Below, piece by piece: positions 33,614 to 45,213 of a stretch of 64,000 nt of DNA. The stretch lies in NCBI GenBank assembly GCA_947396885.1, contig OX377205.1:56950969-57014968 (forward strand), read 5' to 3'. The notes beneath the pieces are model-generated. The model was given only the letters and a program-made list of their open reading frames with translations. It made no database searches and was not told the DNA's origin. The DNA comes from Heligmosomoides polygyrus polygyrus (taxonomy: Eukaryota > Nematoda > Chromadorea > Rhabditida > Heligmosomidae). Each line of letters starts with the position of its first letter. Position 1 is the first letter of the stretch. The position numbers were made by a program, and so were the translations under genes.

Positions 33614-35450
33614 ATGTCAGCCGCAGGGTCGATCGAGGCACTCATCACCAAGGCCACCAAGGAACTCCATCGCCGTAACCGGGATGTTTGGGACAAGTTC
33701 GGAGACACATTGGACGCGTGCGAGGGCACAGGTACGGACTTACGCCTATCACAAGAGCAGAGGGCCGCTACGGCCAACTCTGCCCTCAACTTGAGGGATC
33801 TTCTCACCAAGTTGGACGAACGTTGGGACAGAGCTCAAGAATACGCGGCGGAGCAGAGCTCCACGGAAGGTGAACCTGACATAATGGACGAGTTCTCGAC
33901 CCACTGGAAAGAGCATGGGTATGAAGACGTTGTCAACGAAGCCCACAGACTAGTCGAGAGACTCCAATCCGTTGTGTTAGCTCCCACTACGTCCGTTCCA
34001 CAGAATGCTAACCCAACTCCGAACAATACGAGCACGGATGCACAGGCATATCGGCAACAGTCCTCCTAGCACAGTGGACAATAACGCCATGGACCTATCC
34101 GCTTCAGGCGAAAATTATGCTCACTCCCCCGAGCTGCCGAAGCGAAGCGTGAGTCGTGCTCCGGCTATGACCACTCCGCAACAATACGTAAACCAGCACG
34201 GGCCTCCGAGCGGACCCTTTCCACAGCCTGTGCAACCAGGATACAATGCGAATCCCGCGCAATACGATGGTAATGCGTTTCACCAACAGTTTGTGAAGCT
34301 GCCCACCTTTGAGCTTCCAGACTTCTCAGGTGACACGGCAGCGTTCCCCGAGTTTTGGGAACTTTTCTCAGTGGTCGTTCATAACAACACGACCGTGCCC
34401 ACTATCACTAAGTTCCTATATCTTAAGAGCAAGCTCAAAGGGGACGCGCTGAAGCTCATTGCACCTGTCCAGTTTTCGGAACGCAACTACTAAAATGCAA
34501 TCGATCTACTACGCAATACGTACCATCGCCCAGAATTGCTCCGCAGTCGCCTATATGAGCAACTTGAAAATGCGACTCCATCGTCAGAGCCACCAATGGC
34601 TTAGCAGATTATGCTATGTAACATCAAAGCGCTCTGGTCGCAACTTGCTCAACTAGGCGAACAAGCGGGACATACTGGTCTCATGAAAATAATACAAAGC
34701 GAGTTTCCACTACGTATAAGGGAGAAAGTATGCGAACACAAAAAGAAGGGCGAACAATGGTCAGTCGATGACTTAATAACTGCCCTCGACCAGGTTATCG
34801 ATCAGCTTGAAGCAATGGAGGACGCTGATCCCATTCCCTTCGCCCCCGCATACTCATCCACCATACAACATAGGGACCGCTCACCAATTCACGACAATAC
34901 GAAGCGCGAGTCCATCACGCGCCACAATACGGTGAGGCGTCACCGCTCACCCAGGAGCGGCAGAGGGCATGACGAGCGATGTCCGTTCTGCGTACGTGGG
35001 AAACACGCAGCACATTTGTGCAGAGAAGTCCCCACAGCACGCGAAAGGAGACTGATTACCGAACAACAACAATTCTGTTACATATGCTTCCAGCCTGTGC
35101 ACTCCAGCCGCTTCTGCCACGCGTTGCCGTGTTAACTTTGCCAACGCGGCCACCACAGAGCACTCTGCCTTAGACAGTAAGGCCAACGCAGCCCTCGGCG
35201 TGCAGAGCGTTCGGACTCACAATACGACCGTCGATACAGGAAGACCAGGTCTCCCAACCGACGTACATACAGTTCCGAATCGCGAAGGACCTATAGAAGC
35301 CGATCGCGTTCCAACAGCAGATCGGATAGGAGCCGTTCTCCGGGACGGGACACTCGTCCCACACTCGCCTCATCCCAGGGTGGGATTCAGAAACCCACCA
35401 GTCACTACGGATACAAAGCGGTCGCCCCATTACGTTACGTCCTCTAGGGA
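33614..35450 (+). pseudogene. BEL/Pao retrotransposon gag
   Basis: The ATG at 33614 opens a helical N-terminus (MSAAGSIEALITKATKELHR) up to 34069. A frameshift leads to 34005-34493, with the Pao-type Gag core KLPTFELPDFSGDTAAFPEF and TITKFLYLKSKLKGDALKLI. Two in-frame stops follow (34491-34493 and about 34603), then 34611-35135 with CPFCVRGKHAAHLC and CYICFQPVHSSRFC zinc-knuckle-like motifs. After two more stops comes a knuckle CQRGHHRALC and an Arg/Ser-rich tail (SRSRSNSRSDRSRSPGR near 35310). Gag packages element RNA into particles. The copy is dead. The minus strand shows only shadow frames. Confidence 0.85.
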
Positions 35451-35639
35451 CGTAAGTGAGGCAAGCGACACTGAGTTCGAGGCGCGCGAAGAGCCTGACG
35501 TGGAGCTCCGCACAAATGTGCACCTGACAGTCGCTCCACAAAGCAGCGACAAAACAGTCGCTTGCAGGTCCTCATCAGCAACGCGCGCACCTCGCCTCAT
35601 AGTCGTTGAAGCGCTCACACACAATTTTAAAGGGTTGGG

Positions 35640-36000
35640 CACACTCGGCAGCGGCTTCAGTGCGTCAAAAACGGGGCGGGGCGTCGCTCTCAGGCTCTGG
35701 ACATGTTTGCGGTGAGGAGCGGTCGTTCTTTCTTTCTCTGGTGTTGGCATTGGACCACTGCCAACCATCGCTCAGCTGACCGGTTGGCTGGCTTGATTGA
35801 AGAAATGGCTTTCCTATCTTACGTATCTTATCTCTTGCTCAGGAGCGATAGCGTCAGCTTCACGGAATGACCGACCTCATTCCGTGAAGCTGACGCTTGC
35901 AGCGCTGACGCTGGGCGTCAACGCTGAAGCGAAGTGTGCCATAAGCGTGCCGCCGCCCCTGACGCAGAGACACGCACTCTGTTTCTCTGCCCTATTCTTC
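35640..36000. repeat. Palindromic insertion-like segment in BEL
   Basis: It contains a perfect inverted repeat with 21-bp arms, 35850-35870 and 35877-35897 (AGCGTCAGCTTCACGGAATG and complement), six bases apart, followed by further GCGTCA/TGACGC words. It lies between the Gag tail and the protease, where a continuous frame is expected, so it is probably a small inserted element. Confidence 0.6.
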
Positions 36001-36009
36001 ATCATTGGA

Positions 36010-36150
36010 GCTGCGTCAAGCAGCAGAAGTGTGCCCAGCCCTTAATACGAAAGCTGACCAGCTGCTTACTATCTTTTCGGATAGCGGCAGCCAGCACAGC
36101 TTCACTTCAATAGAAACGGCCGAGTCACTCGGTCTACAAATGAAAAATCA
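36010..36150 (+). pseudogene. BEL/Pao aspartic protease, N-terminal fragment
   Basis: The frame gives PALNTKADQLLTIFSDSGSQ followed by HSFTSIETAESLGLQMKN. DSGSQHSF is the active-site block of BEL-type proteases (D-S/T-G). The match ends where the inverted hAT copy begins at 36151. The downstream BEL RT and integrase are not in the window. Confidence 0.75.
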
Positions 36151-37333
36151 CAGTAGCTCTATCGGTTACGAAAAACTTCACGTTCGATACCTCAATACCA
36201 AGACGACGGAAACTTTCACGTTTTTTTTTCCTCTGTCAGCACTGCGGTGTGACTAAACAGGAAAACCTCAACATAAAGTTGGCTAGTCAACTCTTGCTCC
36301 TCACCTTTCCTCTTCCAGGGAGATACAGTCAAGCAATACGTTGCTCCTCTCCGCAAAAGCTTCGTTCGCAACGTGGGCCATTATCGCTAACATCGAGCAG
36401 CTGGCATTAACGGATGTCCAGGTGTCAACGGTTACAGCAATTTTATACTCGCTCTTCAAAATTATTGCTTTCGCTTTATGGTCGTGAGATCCGACTTCAG
36501 CTTTCATTACGGACGAAAATTTTTTCCTCGCAGGAGGAGAATAAGCTGGGTTTAAGGAAACCATCAAGTCTCTGAATGGCTGAAGCGAAACGACGTTAAC
36601 GGGAGTGACCCGTTTGCAACGAACCTTGCAGCCTTCTTGTCTAGCGTTTCTTTCATAGATTTGCTCAATTTTCTTCCGATTAGGTCGTCCTGCTGGCTTC
36701 CACACGGCTCATTGCTCTTTGAGCGAGTTGACGCTTTCGCAGCGTTTAGTTGATCGTTGTGGTTTTCTCTCAAGTGAGAAAACAGGTTAGTCGTTGTTTT
36801 CGATTTGGAAACTTTCAAAGTTCTGGAGCAGATCGAACACACGGCATTTTCTTCACCTTTTTCACTTTTGCATTTTTTGAATAAAGTCCAAACAAGGCTC
36901 ATCTCGTCGTAGACGCAGGGTCGCATGAAATGTTTGTCATGATTATTTGGAATTCGGGTCCTTGAGTTCCTTCAATATCGGTGTAAACAAAGGCGATTGA
37001 CTTAGTGGTTGGTTAATCCTTCCTCAAGACCTTTTGTATCTCAAGATGTTCTTATTTCGGTCTGAGAAACGGAAAGTGGTCATCTGAAGACAGATTTGAG
37101 TAAATAAGTAAAGAATTTAGAGAAATACAGTTTTCGGAAACCAAGTTCTATGGGGATGAAAAGAGCAGGAAAGGAAGGAACATGAATGGTGTAATGGCAG
37201 AGCCGGCACTAGGAACTAAACTAGGGCTACCAGGGGCTCTAAGACTGTCCAGCTAGCCCTTGGAGTGCGCAATGAAGAATACATATAGAAACGAAGCTAT
37301 CAATCCAGTGGGTCGACCGCTTGCTAAAGCACG
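36151..37333 (-). pseudogene. Inverted partial copy of the hAT transposase gene
   Basis: It is the reverse complement of 40982-42162 at very high identity. It encodes the same BED-type finger (VCSICSRTL...HLRENH) and catalytic-domain start (VTVDTWTS) on the minus strand, with only a few substitutions (for example ERSNVLL against EKSNLLL). It ends in the first intron after the EEER codons and abuts the BEL protease. It shares the frameshift of the plus copy, so one derives from the other, or both come from an already broken parent. Confidence 0.85.
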
Positions 37334-37415
37334 CACTGGCGGCTTCTTAGCGGCTCCATCGTAGTAATGACTTCTCATCTTCAATTGTAGGTGCCATCTA
37401 TTTCATGGTTTCAGC

Positions 37416-37668
37416 AGAATGAGTATCTTAACTATGCCTAGTGGGGAAGTTAGAAAGGATCACGAAGTGAGGCTGCTGTTCTAGATGAGCATCCAAAATT
37501 GCGGTGAGCATTTGCGATGCAATTTTTACATGATGTAGGCACCTCGTGTTATTAGTCCAAAACCATAATTAATTTTTTCGGAATGTCCTATGGTCAGAAA
37601 AAGGCGTGTGAGAGCGTGAGCTCAAAGTTCATTACGCCCTGCTTCACCCCTCGGCTGGCGCAGTGGAC
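37416..37668 (+). repeat. 250-bp direct repeat, first copy
   Basis: Near-identical to 38629-38878 (AGAATGAGTATCTTAACTAT to GCTGGCGCAG), 1.21 kb apart in the same orientation. Only a few substitutions, so the duplication is recent. Confidence 0.85.
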
Positions 37669-37880
37669 AGTGCTTTCGCTCCACAAAAATGTGATCGTGG
37701 GTTCGATTCTCGCTTACGCCGGTGTTTTTACATTTTGCGATTTATCGTCAGCGAGACCCTCCACCCCCATTTCCAACACATTTTGAACAAAACTTGGGAA
37801 CGAACGTCATTTACGTTTATCGAGCTCTTTGAAAGTGGAAATGTGAGAATTGCTGATTTCCAGATTAAGCAAGTCAAAAA
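37648..37880 (+). repeat. tRNA-like dispersed repeat (SINE-like), plus copy
   Basis: Head GGCTGGCGCAGTGGACAG (A-box-like) and GTGGGTTCGATTC (B-box-like) suggest Pol III origin. The body matches 25030-25270 on the minus strand. The cloverleaf is poor, so this is not a tRNA gene. Confidence 0.55.
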
Positions 37881-38427
37881 CTGATGCCAGACCCCACGCA
37901 CAACATTTGAGCGAAATTGGTGTTTTTGACCTCACCACCCTCACTTACTCACACCTAAATCCAGAAACCGGTATCAGATTCGTGATCGGCACTCCAAATA
38001 AGACCCGTAGTACAGCGCATGGGCCACTCTTAGAATTTTCGAACAGTCAAGCTGTTTTAAGATGAAACGGTGTTGTAGATAACAAATTCTATTATATTCT
38101 TTACATGGTTGGAATCAAAAACGTAGTAACTAACTGGTATGAGTAGCTAATTATGAACTTAGCCTTTTTAACAATGATGGAAGAATGCAAAAGCATGTAA
38201 ACGAAATATGCTGCTCATAAGCTGAACAACTACGCTTCTCTCTATCATACGTTCAAAAAAAGGAGTTATAGCATCGATATTTTTTCTGTGTAGCCCTCCA
38301 CCGCTTAACATATTCAATTGGTTACCACCTTGAATGGCTTCGCACCTCAATGACGCCATTTTTTGACAAGGATGAATTTGGGCGATATTTGTGCTTCTAC
38401 GTCACCACCCTCACTCGAGCCTGGCCC

Positions 38428-38620
38428 AGGGTCAAGCTTGAGGTTCGGGAATCGAAGGGGGGGTCGTACTGCGGCCTCGTCTGGAGGGGGGGTCGTACTC
38501 TCTCGGTTTTGGCAGAGGACTCTCTCCAAATTCAGGTTTTTAGATGATGTTTGCATCTATTAATAAGTTGTTTTTTCCAGGTGTGACTACGACAATGCGG
38601 AGATATACAAGCACTTGCGT
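38428..38620 (+). repeat. AGGGTCAAGC-family tip, variant
   Basis: Begins AGGGTCAAGCTTGAGGTTCG, contains two GGGGGGGTCGTACT blocks and ends in a pyrimidine run TTTTTTCCAG. It matches the reverse complement of 12619-12826 closely, which links this tip type to the right end of copy A. Confidence 0.65.
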
Positions 38621-38628
38621 TCCCTTTT

Positions 38629-38878
38629 CCAGAATGAGTATCTTAACTATGCCTAGTGGGGAAGTTAGAAAGGATCACGAAGTGAGGCTGCTGTTCTAGA
38701 TGAGCATCCGAAATTGCGGTGAGCATTTGCGATGCAATTTTTACATGATGTAGGCACCTCGTGTTATTAGTCAAAAACCATAATTAATTTTTTCGGAATG
38801 TCCTATGGTCAGAAAAAGGCGTGTGACAGCGTGAGCTCAAAGTTCATTACGCCCTGCTTCACCCTTCGGCTGGCGCAG
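38629..38878 (+). repeat. 250-bp direct repeat, second copy
   Basis: Counterpart of 37416-37668. Its tRNA-like head is cut after GCTGGCGCAG by the next AGGGTCAAGC repeat at 38888. Confidence 0.85.
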
Positions 38879-38887
38879 GGCCAGGCC

Positions 38888-40781
38888 AGGGTCAAGCGTG
38901 GGGTTCGATTTTTGCCGAAAGTTTACGACCCCCCCTTCGGGAACGGATTTGGTACGACCCCCCCTATTCTTCAGGTTCGTTTTTCTTCGTTTTATTTCTT
39001 ATATCCATTGATTTTTTTCAATTTTTTAATGTGATTTTTGTACCCTTTAATAGGCTCATCTTTCCAGATGTGATTTCGACGCTTACGACTAGCACGTGGA
39101 AATTCGCTCGCAGCTTCCTCCACAGATGATCTCATTGATTTATTGAATATAATTATATGAAAATAGGATTGAATATCAAAAAATTTTTTAATGCCGATTA
39201 CTGTGCAGTGAAAAATAAAGATTTCCTGTCCGCAGATTTTTGGTCAATGAGAGATTTTCATTTTTTCAGATTTTCCCAGGACGTCATGGACATGGTAGTT
39301 TTCTGCCTGATGAGCGACATCTACTTCCAGAATTGCACTCTATAAAATTTCAAGTGTTAATTACTGAGGACGACCTAAGTGCTTTCCCTACAAGATTTTT
39401 GAAGCGCTCTTCGAGTCGATGACGGAATGGCAACCGAAGCACGGACTTGCTTGAAAAGTAATTTCTCTCCTGCAGGAAACAGCATCAGAAGATGAAATCG
39501 CACCCTATAAAATTTTTAGCTCGTTTGACACACACTGATAAAACTATGTTTCTCTGAAACGATATTCTATATGATCAGACGTCTCGATTTACCGAAAAGA
39601 TATCGACACACTAATCACATGGAACACGTTACTTTTAGAACCTGCCTTTTAAAGCATAGAAGACACATCTACTAAAGCTTTATGAATTTTCCAGGAGCCC
39701 AAAAAAATCTCCGTTTTACGGCAGTTTGATGCGGCCACTGCGTTCTCTGACATGACCAATCGCAACTGAAATATGGATGGACCCTTTGCTGGAAATTTTT
39801 TTTCCTGCCTTCTGAAGGACAGGACGACAGAGAGTGGAATTGCATCATATAAAATTTTAAGTCATGCTTAACATACAATAAAAACTATGCTTCTCCGCTG
39901 CGATGAAGATATGACGAGGATGGATCGCATACAAAATTCTCATTTTTCATGAAAATATTATTTTTTAGCCGAAGCAGATCACCCATACGGATAAAATCTA
40001 GCCACAAGAATCTAGAAGTTTTGATCAATTCACTGTGAAAAAATTGTGATTTTCTGGATAGAACAGGTTGAATCGACCTCTGGTCGACTTTGCACCAAAG
40101 TCATCGGAGCATAAAATTGAACGTTCACAAAAAGGTTCATAACTCGGTAAGTTTTTCGAATTTTGAAAATTTTTTTCGCTTTTCATAAAGTAGATAAAAC
40201 GCCCTTTCTCATGGTGTAGAAATCGTTTTCCAGAAAAGGAGTCTTCACGCTTGGCTGCTGGTTCGATTTTTGAGCGAAAAAAAATTGAAGTGGCTTCACA
40301 AAAATATTCATAACTTGACCAAACCGACCAATTCTTCGAAGTTTCAAAATCCCGCTAGCTTTTCAGAAACTAGAGGAAGAGCCTTTCTTGCTATGCATGA
40401 ATTAATGTCCAAAAATTCGGTCTTCATGCGCGGCAGAGGAGGTTCAATTTCGGTTCCAGTCGCGAAAATACGTACCGAAAATCGAACCCCCCCCCCGCCC
40501 CGCATGAAGACCCCTTTCTTGGAAAACGGTTCTTATATGGTTAGAGAGCACATTTGCTCTATTTTTTGATGAGCGAGCGGGATTTTTGATTCTCGAAAAA
40601 ATAGCCGAGATATGATCAATTTCGGAAGTCGTGAACTGATTCCTTCACCGGCGTCATCGGAGTGATTTCACAAAAATATTCATAACTCGGTTATTTTTTA
40701 GAAATTCAAAAATCTCGCTAGCTTTTTGAAAAGCAGATAAACAGCGCTTCTTTAAGGTTACAAACATGTTTAGCAAAAAAG
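38888..40781 (+). repeat. AGGGTCAAGC-family repeat (copy B), arm and centre
   Basis: Starts AGGGTCAAGCGTGGGGTTCG, has the C-rich block and the TTTCCAG pyrimidine run, then the arm up to about 40080. The centre with CATAACTCGG-type repeats follows and runs into the assembly gap. The expected inverted arm is missing, perhaps lost in the gap. Confidence 0.65.
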
Positions 40782-40981
40782 NNNNNNNNNNNNNNNNNNN
40801 NNNNNNNNNNNNNNNNNNNNNNNNNNNNNNNNNNNNNNNNNNNNNNNNNNNNNNNNNNNNNNNNNNNNNNNNNNNNNNNNNNNNNNNNNNNNNNNNNNNN
40901 NNNNNNNNNNNNNNNNNNNNNNNNNNNNNNNNNNNNNNNNNNNNNNNNNNNNNNNNNNNNNNNNNNNNNNNNNNNNNNNNN
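40782..40981. other. Assembly gap (200 N)
   Basis: Exactly 200 N. It lies between the repeat centre and the hAT arm, where palindromic sequence would be hard to assemble. Confidence 0.99.
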
Positions 40982-41388
40982 CGTGCTTTAGCAAGCGGTC
41001 GACCCACTGGATTGATAGCTTCGTTTCTATATGTATTCTTCATTGCGCACTCCAAGGGCTAGCTGGACAGTCTTAGAGCCCCTGGTAGCCCTAGTTTAGT
41101 TCCTAGTGCCGGCTCTGCCATTACACCATTCATGTTCCTTCCTTTCCTGCTCTTTTCATCCCCATAGAACTTGGTTTCCGAAAACTGTATTTCTCTAAAT
41201 TCTTTACTTATTTACTCAAATCTGTCTTCAGATGACCACTTTCCGTTTCTCAGACCGAAATAAGAACATCTTGAGATACAAAAGGTCTTGAGGAAGGATT
41301 AACCAACCACTAAGTCAATCGCCTTTGTTTACACCGATATTGAAGGAACTCAAGGACCCGAATTCCAAATAATCATGACAAACATTTC

Positions 41389-43682
41389 ATGCGACCCTGC
41401 GTCTACGACGAGATGAGCCTTGTTTGGACTTTATTCAAAAAATGCAAAAGTGAAAAAGGTGAAGAAAATGCCGTGTGTTCGATCTGCTCCAGAACTTTGA
41501 AAGTTTCCAAATCGAAAACAACGACTAACCTGTTTTCTCACTTGAGAGAAAACCACAACGATCAACTAAACGCTGCGAAAGCGTCAACTCGCTCAAAGAG
41601 CAATGAGCCGTGTGGAAGCCAGCAGGACGACCTAATCGGAAGAAAATTGAGCAAATCTATGAAAGAAACGCTAGACAAGAAGGCTGCAAGGTTCGTTGCA
41701 AACGGGTCACTCCCGTTAACGTCGTTTCGCTTCAGCCATTCAGAGACTTGATGGTTTCCTTAAACCCAGCTTATTCTCCTCCTGCGAGGAAAAAATTTTC
41801 GTCCGTAATGAAAGCTGAAGTCGGATCTCACGACCATAAAGCGAAAGCAATAATTTTGAAGAGCGAGTATAAAATTGCTGTAACCGTTGACACCTGGACA
41901 TCCGTTAATGCCAGCTGCTCGATGTTAGCGATAATGGCCCACGTTGCGAACGAAGCTTTTGCGGAGAAGAGCAACCTATTGCTTGACTGTATCTCCCTGG
42001 AAGAGGAAAGGTGAGGAGCAAGAGTCGACTAGCCAACTTTATGTTGAGGTTTTCCTGTTTAGCCACACCGCAGTGCTGACAGAGGAAAAAAACGTGAAAG
42101 TTTCCATCGTCTTGATATTGAGGTATCGAGCGTGAAGTTTTTCGTAGCCGATAGAGCTACTGTAATGAAATCCGCTGCCTCAAATCTCAACGTGAAATAG
42201 TGAGTTAATATGGGTTTTATTCCATGCCTTTAATGAACGATTTCTTCCTTTTCAGTGTTCAGTGCTGTGCACATGTAATTAATTTGGCGGCAAAGGCTGC
42301 TATGGAGTTGGAATGTGCCAAGAAGGCAGTGCATAAAGTTAAAAAAATAGTTTCGAGATTGAATCGTAGCGGAAAGGCGAAGGCTGTGTGCAAGAGGTAC
42401 CCCAGATTGTCAGTTTTTCTCCAGTGTAACTCAGCTGTCAAGAAGAAAACTTTTGCAGGTTTTTGCAAGAACCGAACCTGCCGAATGTTTTACCTTCTTC
42501 GGATTGCCCGACTAGAGGGGTTCTACTTACACCATGATCTGCGACGTGCTAAACTCTGTAGGTTTCCACCTTTGGTACACCAATTGATTTTGTGTCCTTT
42601 CGGCAATACAGCTGCCTGCCATTGAAAACATCCTCAACCATTTCAGTATGACGCCGTTTGAGAAAGAAGAACTAAGGCTCTTGGAAGCTATCCAGTCTTT
42701 TCTGGCACCATTCTATACAATGACGAAGTAGGTTGTGCTTTGTTGTTTTCATTAGCAACAATAGCACAAAAAGCATACGCAACTTCTACTGGTTTCAGGT
42801 ATGTCGCTGGAATTCGTGTATTTCGATGTACATTGCAGTAGGAAAAATTCTAATCGCTTCGATAAGAAAGTTAGTCGTTTCCTATTCATTCTATTTGCTG
42901 TGAGATCAGATCGCTTAATTTTTAGCTGTATGAGTGCCAAACGACAAGCGAAGCAGTTCGGTGATATGCTGCTGTCCAAACTGAGACACTGCTTTGATGA
43001 GTGGTTGAGGACGAGACTCTCTGGATGGCGTCCTTCATGGACCCGCGTTTCACTTTCCTGGATAGCGTGCTCTCGACGGAAGCATGGGGAGACGACAGAG
43101 AGGCTGAAGAGAAAGAACAAAAGGTTGGACAAAATGTGGTGGTAGTCATATAAGCCTTCAAGAAATAGTTTAGTGCCTTCAACAATGAATGAGTCCGATT
43201 GTTCTCCTTCACCAAGCGCTAGTGAGGACCTTCCTGTCTGGAATGTGCTGAAGGAGACCAAAACATCGGGGTTTGATGAAGCCAACACCAAGGACGATGA
43301 TTTCGAAGTATGTTTGGAAAAAGGGCGCGAGTTCATCTATTCTGAGGCTTTGTTACAGATTGAGATCCAGCAGTACGCAATCGCGCTTAAAAGGGCCAGA
43401 CCTGAGTTCGATTCGGATCCATTTGAGTGGTGGCGGAGTCATGTCATGAATTTCCAAATATTTCTAAGATATGGTAATGATGGTTTCTGAATATTTGGTC
43501 TCCCCGCTTCGTCGGTCGACTGTGAGCGATTGTTCAGGTTAGCGCACAGTAAGATGATTAGGAAGAAACAATTATCATCCCGTTTTCAGCCTAGCGGGCA
43601 TGATTTACGGAAACAAAAGACGAGGAAGATTAAGGGGAGAAAACGCCCGGCTCCTTTTGATGATCAAGGCATAAGGAAATGA
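41389..43682 (+). pseudogene. hAT transposase gene with BED-type zinc finger
   Basis: The ATG at 41389 starts a BED-type finger (C-x2-C in VCSICSRTL, H-x4-H in SHLRENH). A frame change near 41735 leads to FRDLMVSLNPAYSPPARKKF and VTVDTWTS (first catalytic Asp, about 41890). A GT splice-donor-like site follows EEER at 42012. Later pieces in other frames read CCAHVINLAAKAAMELE, LNHFSMTPFEKEELRLLEAI, SAKRQAKQFGDMLLSKL, then DPFEWWRSH and SSVDCERLFRLAHSKMIRKK (hAT C-terminal dimerisation region with the catalytic Glu). The stop is TGA at 43680-43682. Introns may explain some frame changes. hAT enzymes cut and paste DNA with 8-bp duplications. Element ends were not identified. Confidence 0.82.
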
Positions 43683-43868
43683 AGAGATTGGAAGGTGAGT
43701 TTATTATTTTCAGATAGAGTGAGAGGCCTTCTAGAAGACGGTCAGCTTTGGTGGACTTCCCAAAGTGGCTTTTTGGATAATGCATACGCAATATTCCAAT
43801 GATGATTTTTGCAGAGTGAGCAAGGCATGGAGTCCAGCTGAGGCGAAAGGTATGGAGCTCCTCCCAAA

Positions 43869-43970
43869 ATGGCTAGCTTATGCGAAGACGTGAGTGAGAA
43901 TTCCTCCAGCGATGAAGAAAGCGTTCTTTCTACCGACGAAGAAGAAAATTCATCGGAATCCTCGTCATGA
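43869..43970 (+). CDS. Small acidic Ser/Glu-rich ORF
   Basis: Thirty-three residues starting MASLCEDVSENSSSDEESV, almost all Ser, Glu and Asp. It could be an exon or a chance frame. It lies 190 bp after the hAT stop; no function is assigned. Confidence 0.2.
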   Translation: MASLCEDVSENSSSDEESVLSTDEEENSSESSS

Positions 43971-44391
43971 AATCATAATGAAAGCGTAGATTTGTTGCCA
44001 AGTATGATTTATAGCTTTTCAGTGTATCTGTAATTTTTGGAAATTGTGTTTTGCAGGCCCACATCTGTTTCCATTGTTCTGTTATCGTGCAAACGCCTCT
44101 AAATAACATGCCGTGTTTGAGATTACGTTTATTTCTGTATTTGCTTTACGAGGGTCATTAGAAGCCGTAGAATGTTGACAATTTCAATCAAAGTATTCGT
44201 TATTGATAAATTTTGTGGCACTATGTCAGTCATGTGTTACGGCCGGAATTCAATAAGATTAGAAGAGTTTGGATTTGAAAATTGAAGAACGAAGATTTCT
44301 ACTTCCTTAGAGAAGAAATTAGAAAAGGCGTTTAGCCTAGGGCTCAATTTGACTTTCAATTCAAATAAATCTGTCGTATACTTCAGACGAA

Positions 44392-44600
44392 ATCGAACGA
44401 ATATTTGAGTAATGTCGAATAATCATTAACCGAATATTCGATGAGGCCCAAAATTCGAAAATATTCATTATTCGAGTATTCGATGAGGCCCGAAATTCGA
44501 ATATATTCATTGTTTGAATATTCTGTTTTTCATAAAATCGAATATATTCGATTATTCGTTTATTCGAAAAAATTTTGGAAGGACACAAGTATAGTGTCCA
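44392..44600. repeat. TTCGA/TATTCG-rich repeat, hAT-like tip
   Basis: Dense TTCGAATATTCG and TTCGATTATTCG words followed by TTCGAAAAAATTTTGG and CACAAGTATAGT. 59865-60030 shares these words and the trailing motif. Such arrays occur near the ends of some hAT elements; no target duplication was found. Confidence 0.5.
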
Positions 44601-44739
44601 TGCGATTTGCTCTGTGGAGTGCTCCTATTTTTGCAAATAAAGAGTGCATTTTGGCTTCGGTATGGTACTTCTTCGCTTCCTAAACACACGTTAAACCTGT
44701 TGTCAGATGTGGAGGAAGCTAGTTTTGTCGTGACCACGC

Positions 44740-45213
44740 TTGTCTCGCTGCGGAAGTTCCCGTCAGACGCTGTCCCTATATGACCGGTTTCGATTGTTCT
44801 CAATTAGTTTTGGAAGTGTTTTACCTCATTTGCGAACACGATCGGCAAGTATTGATTTGACCTGTCATCAAGGCAGCTCATCGTTCTTCGGATTTCTTCA
44901 CAGACTGCTTTTTATTCTTCTCACAACTTTCACTAATTCAGCTAACCGTTGCCAAGTGCAGTTTATCCACCTCGTGGTTGTACGAATTGCTGTGTATTTC
45001 TTCCTCATTAATCTCGTATACACTTATGGGAGACCGTTCGGAGGCGTTGCAGCAAGGAACATTTGCATTCACATCCTCGACTCTGGAGGTGGAAAAAAAT
45101 TATTCCGAAATTCATCTCTAGTGTTACTTGGGGTGCAAATCACCAATATGGCAACCATCTTCGATGGAACGATGGAAGGTAGAAGGCTACAATGGGCATG
45201 TGTAAGTAAATGA
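44740..45213 (+). CDS. Unassigned 157-codon ORF
   Basis: I do not recognise it. A hydrophobic stretch (VVVRIAVYFFLINLVYTYG) could span a membrane once. There is no domain motif and no coding neighbour. Probably chance or a decayed fragment. Confidence 0.15.
   Translation: MSRCGSSRQTLSLYDRFRLFSISFGSVLPHLRTRSASIDLTCHQGSSSFFGFLHRLLFILLTTFTNSANRCQVQFIHLVVVRIAVYFFLINLVYTYGRPFGGVAARNICIHILDSGGGKKLFRNSSLVLLGVQITNMATIFDGTMEGRRLQWACVSK

Noticed and set aside
40654..41062. ORFs across the N gap
   Set aside because: They exist only because unknown bases were translated as X; the same applies to 61395-61847.
37198..41121. A separate hAT element with CAGAGCCGGCAC ends
   Set aside because: The words look like hAT tips facing each other, but the inverted match continues without change beyond them, so they are not element borders and no target duplication is seen.
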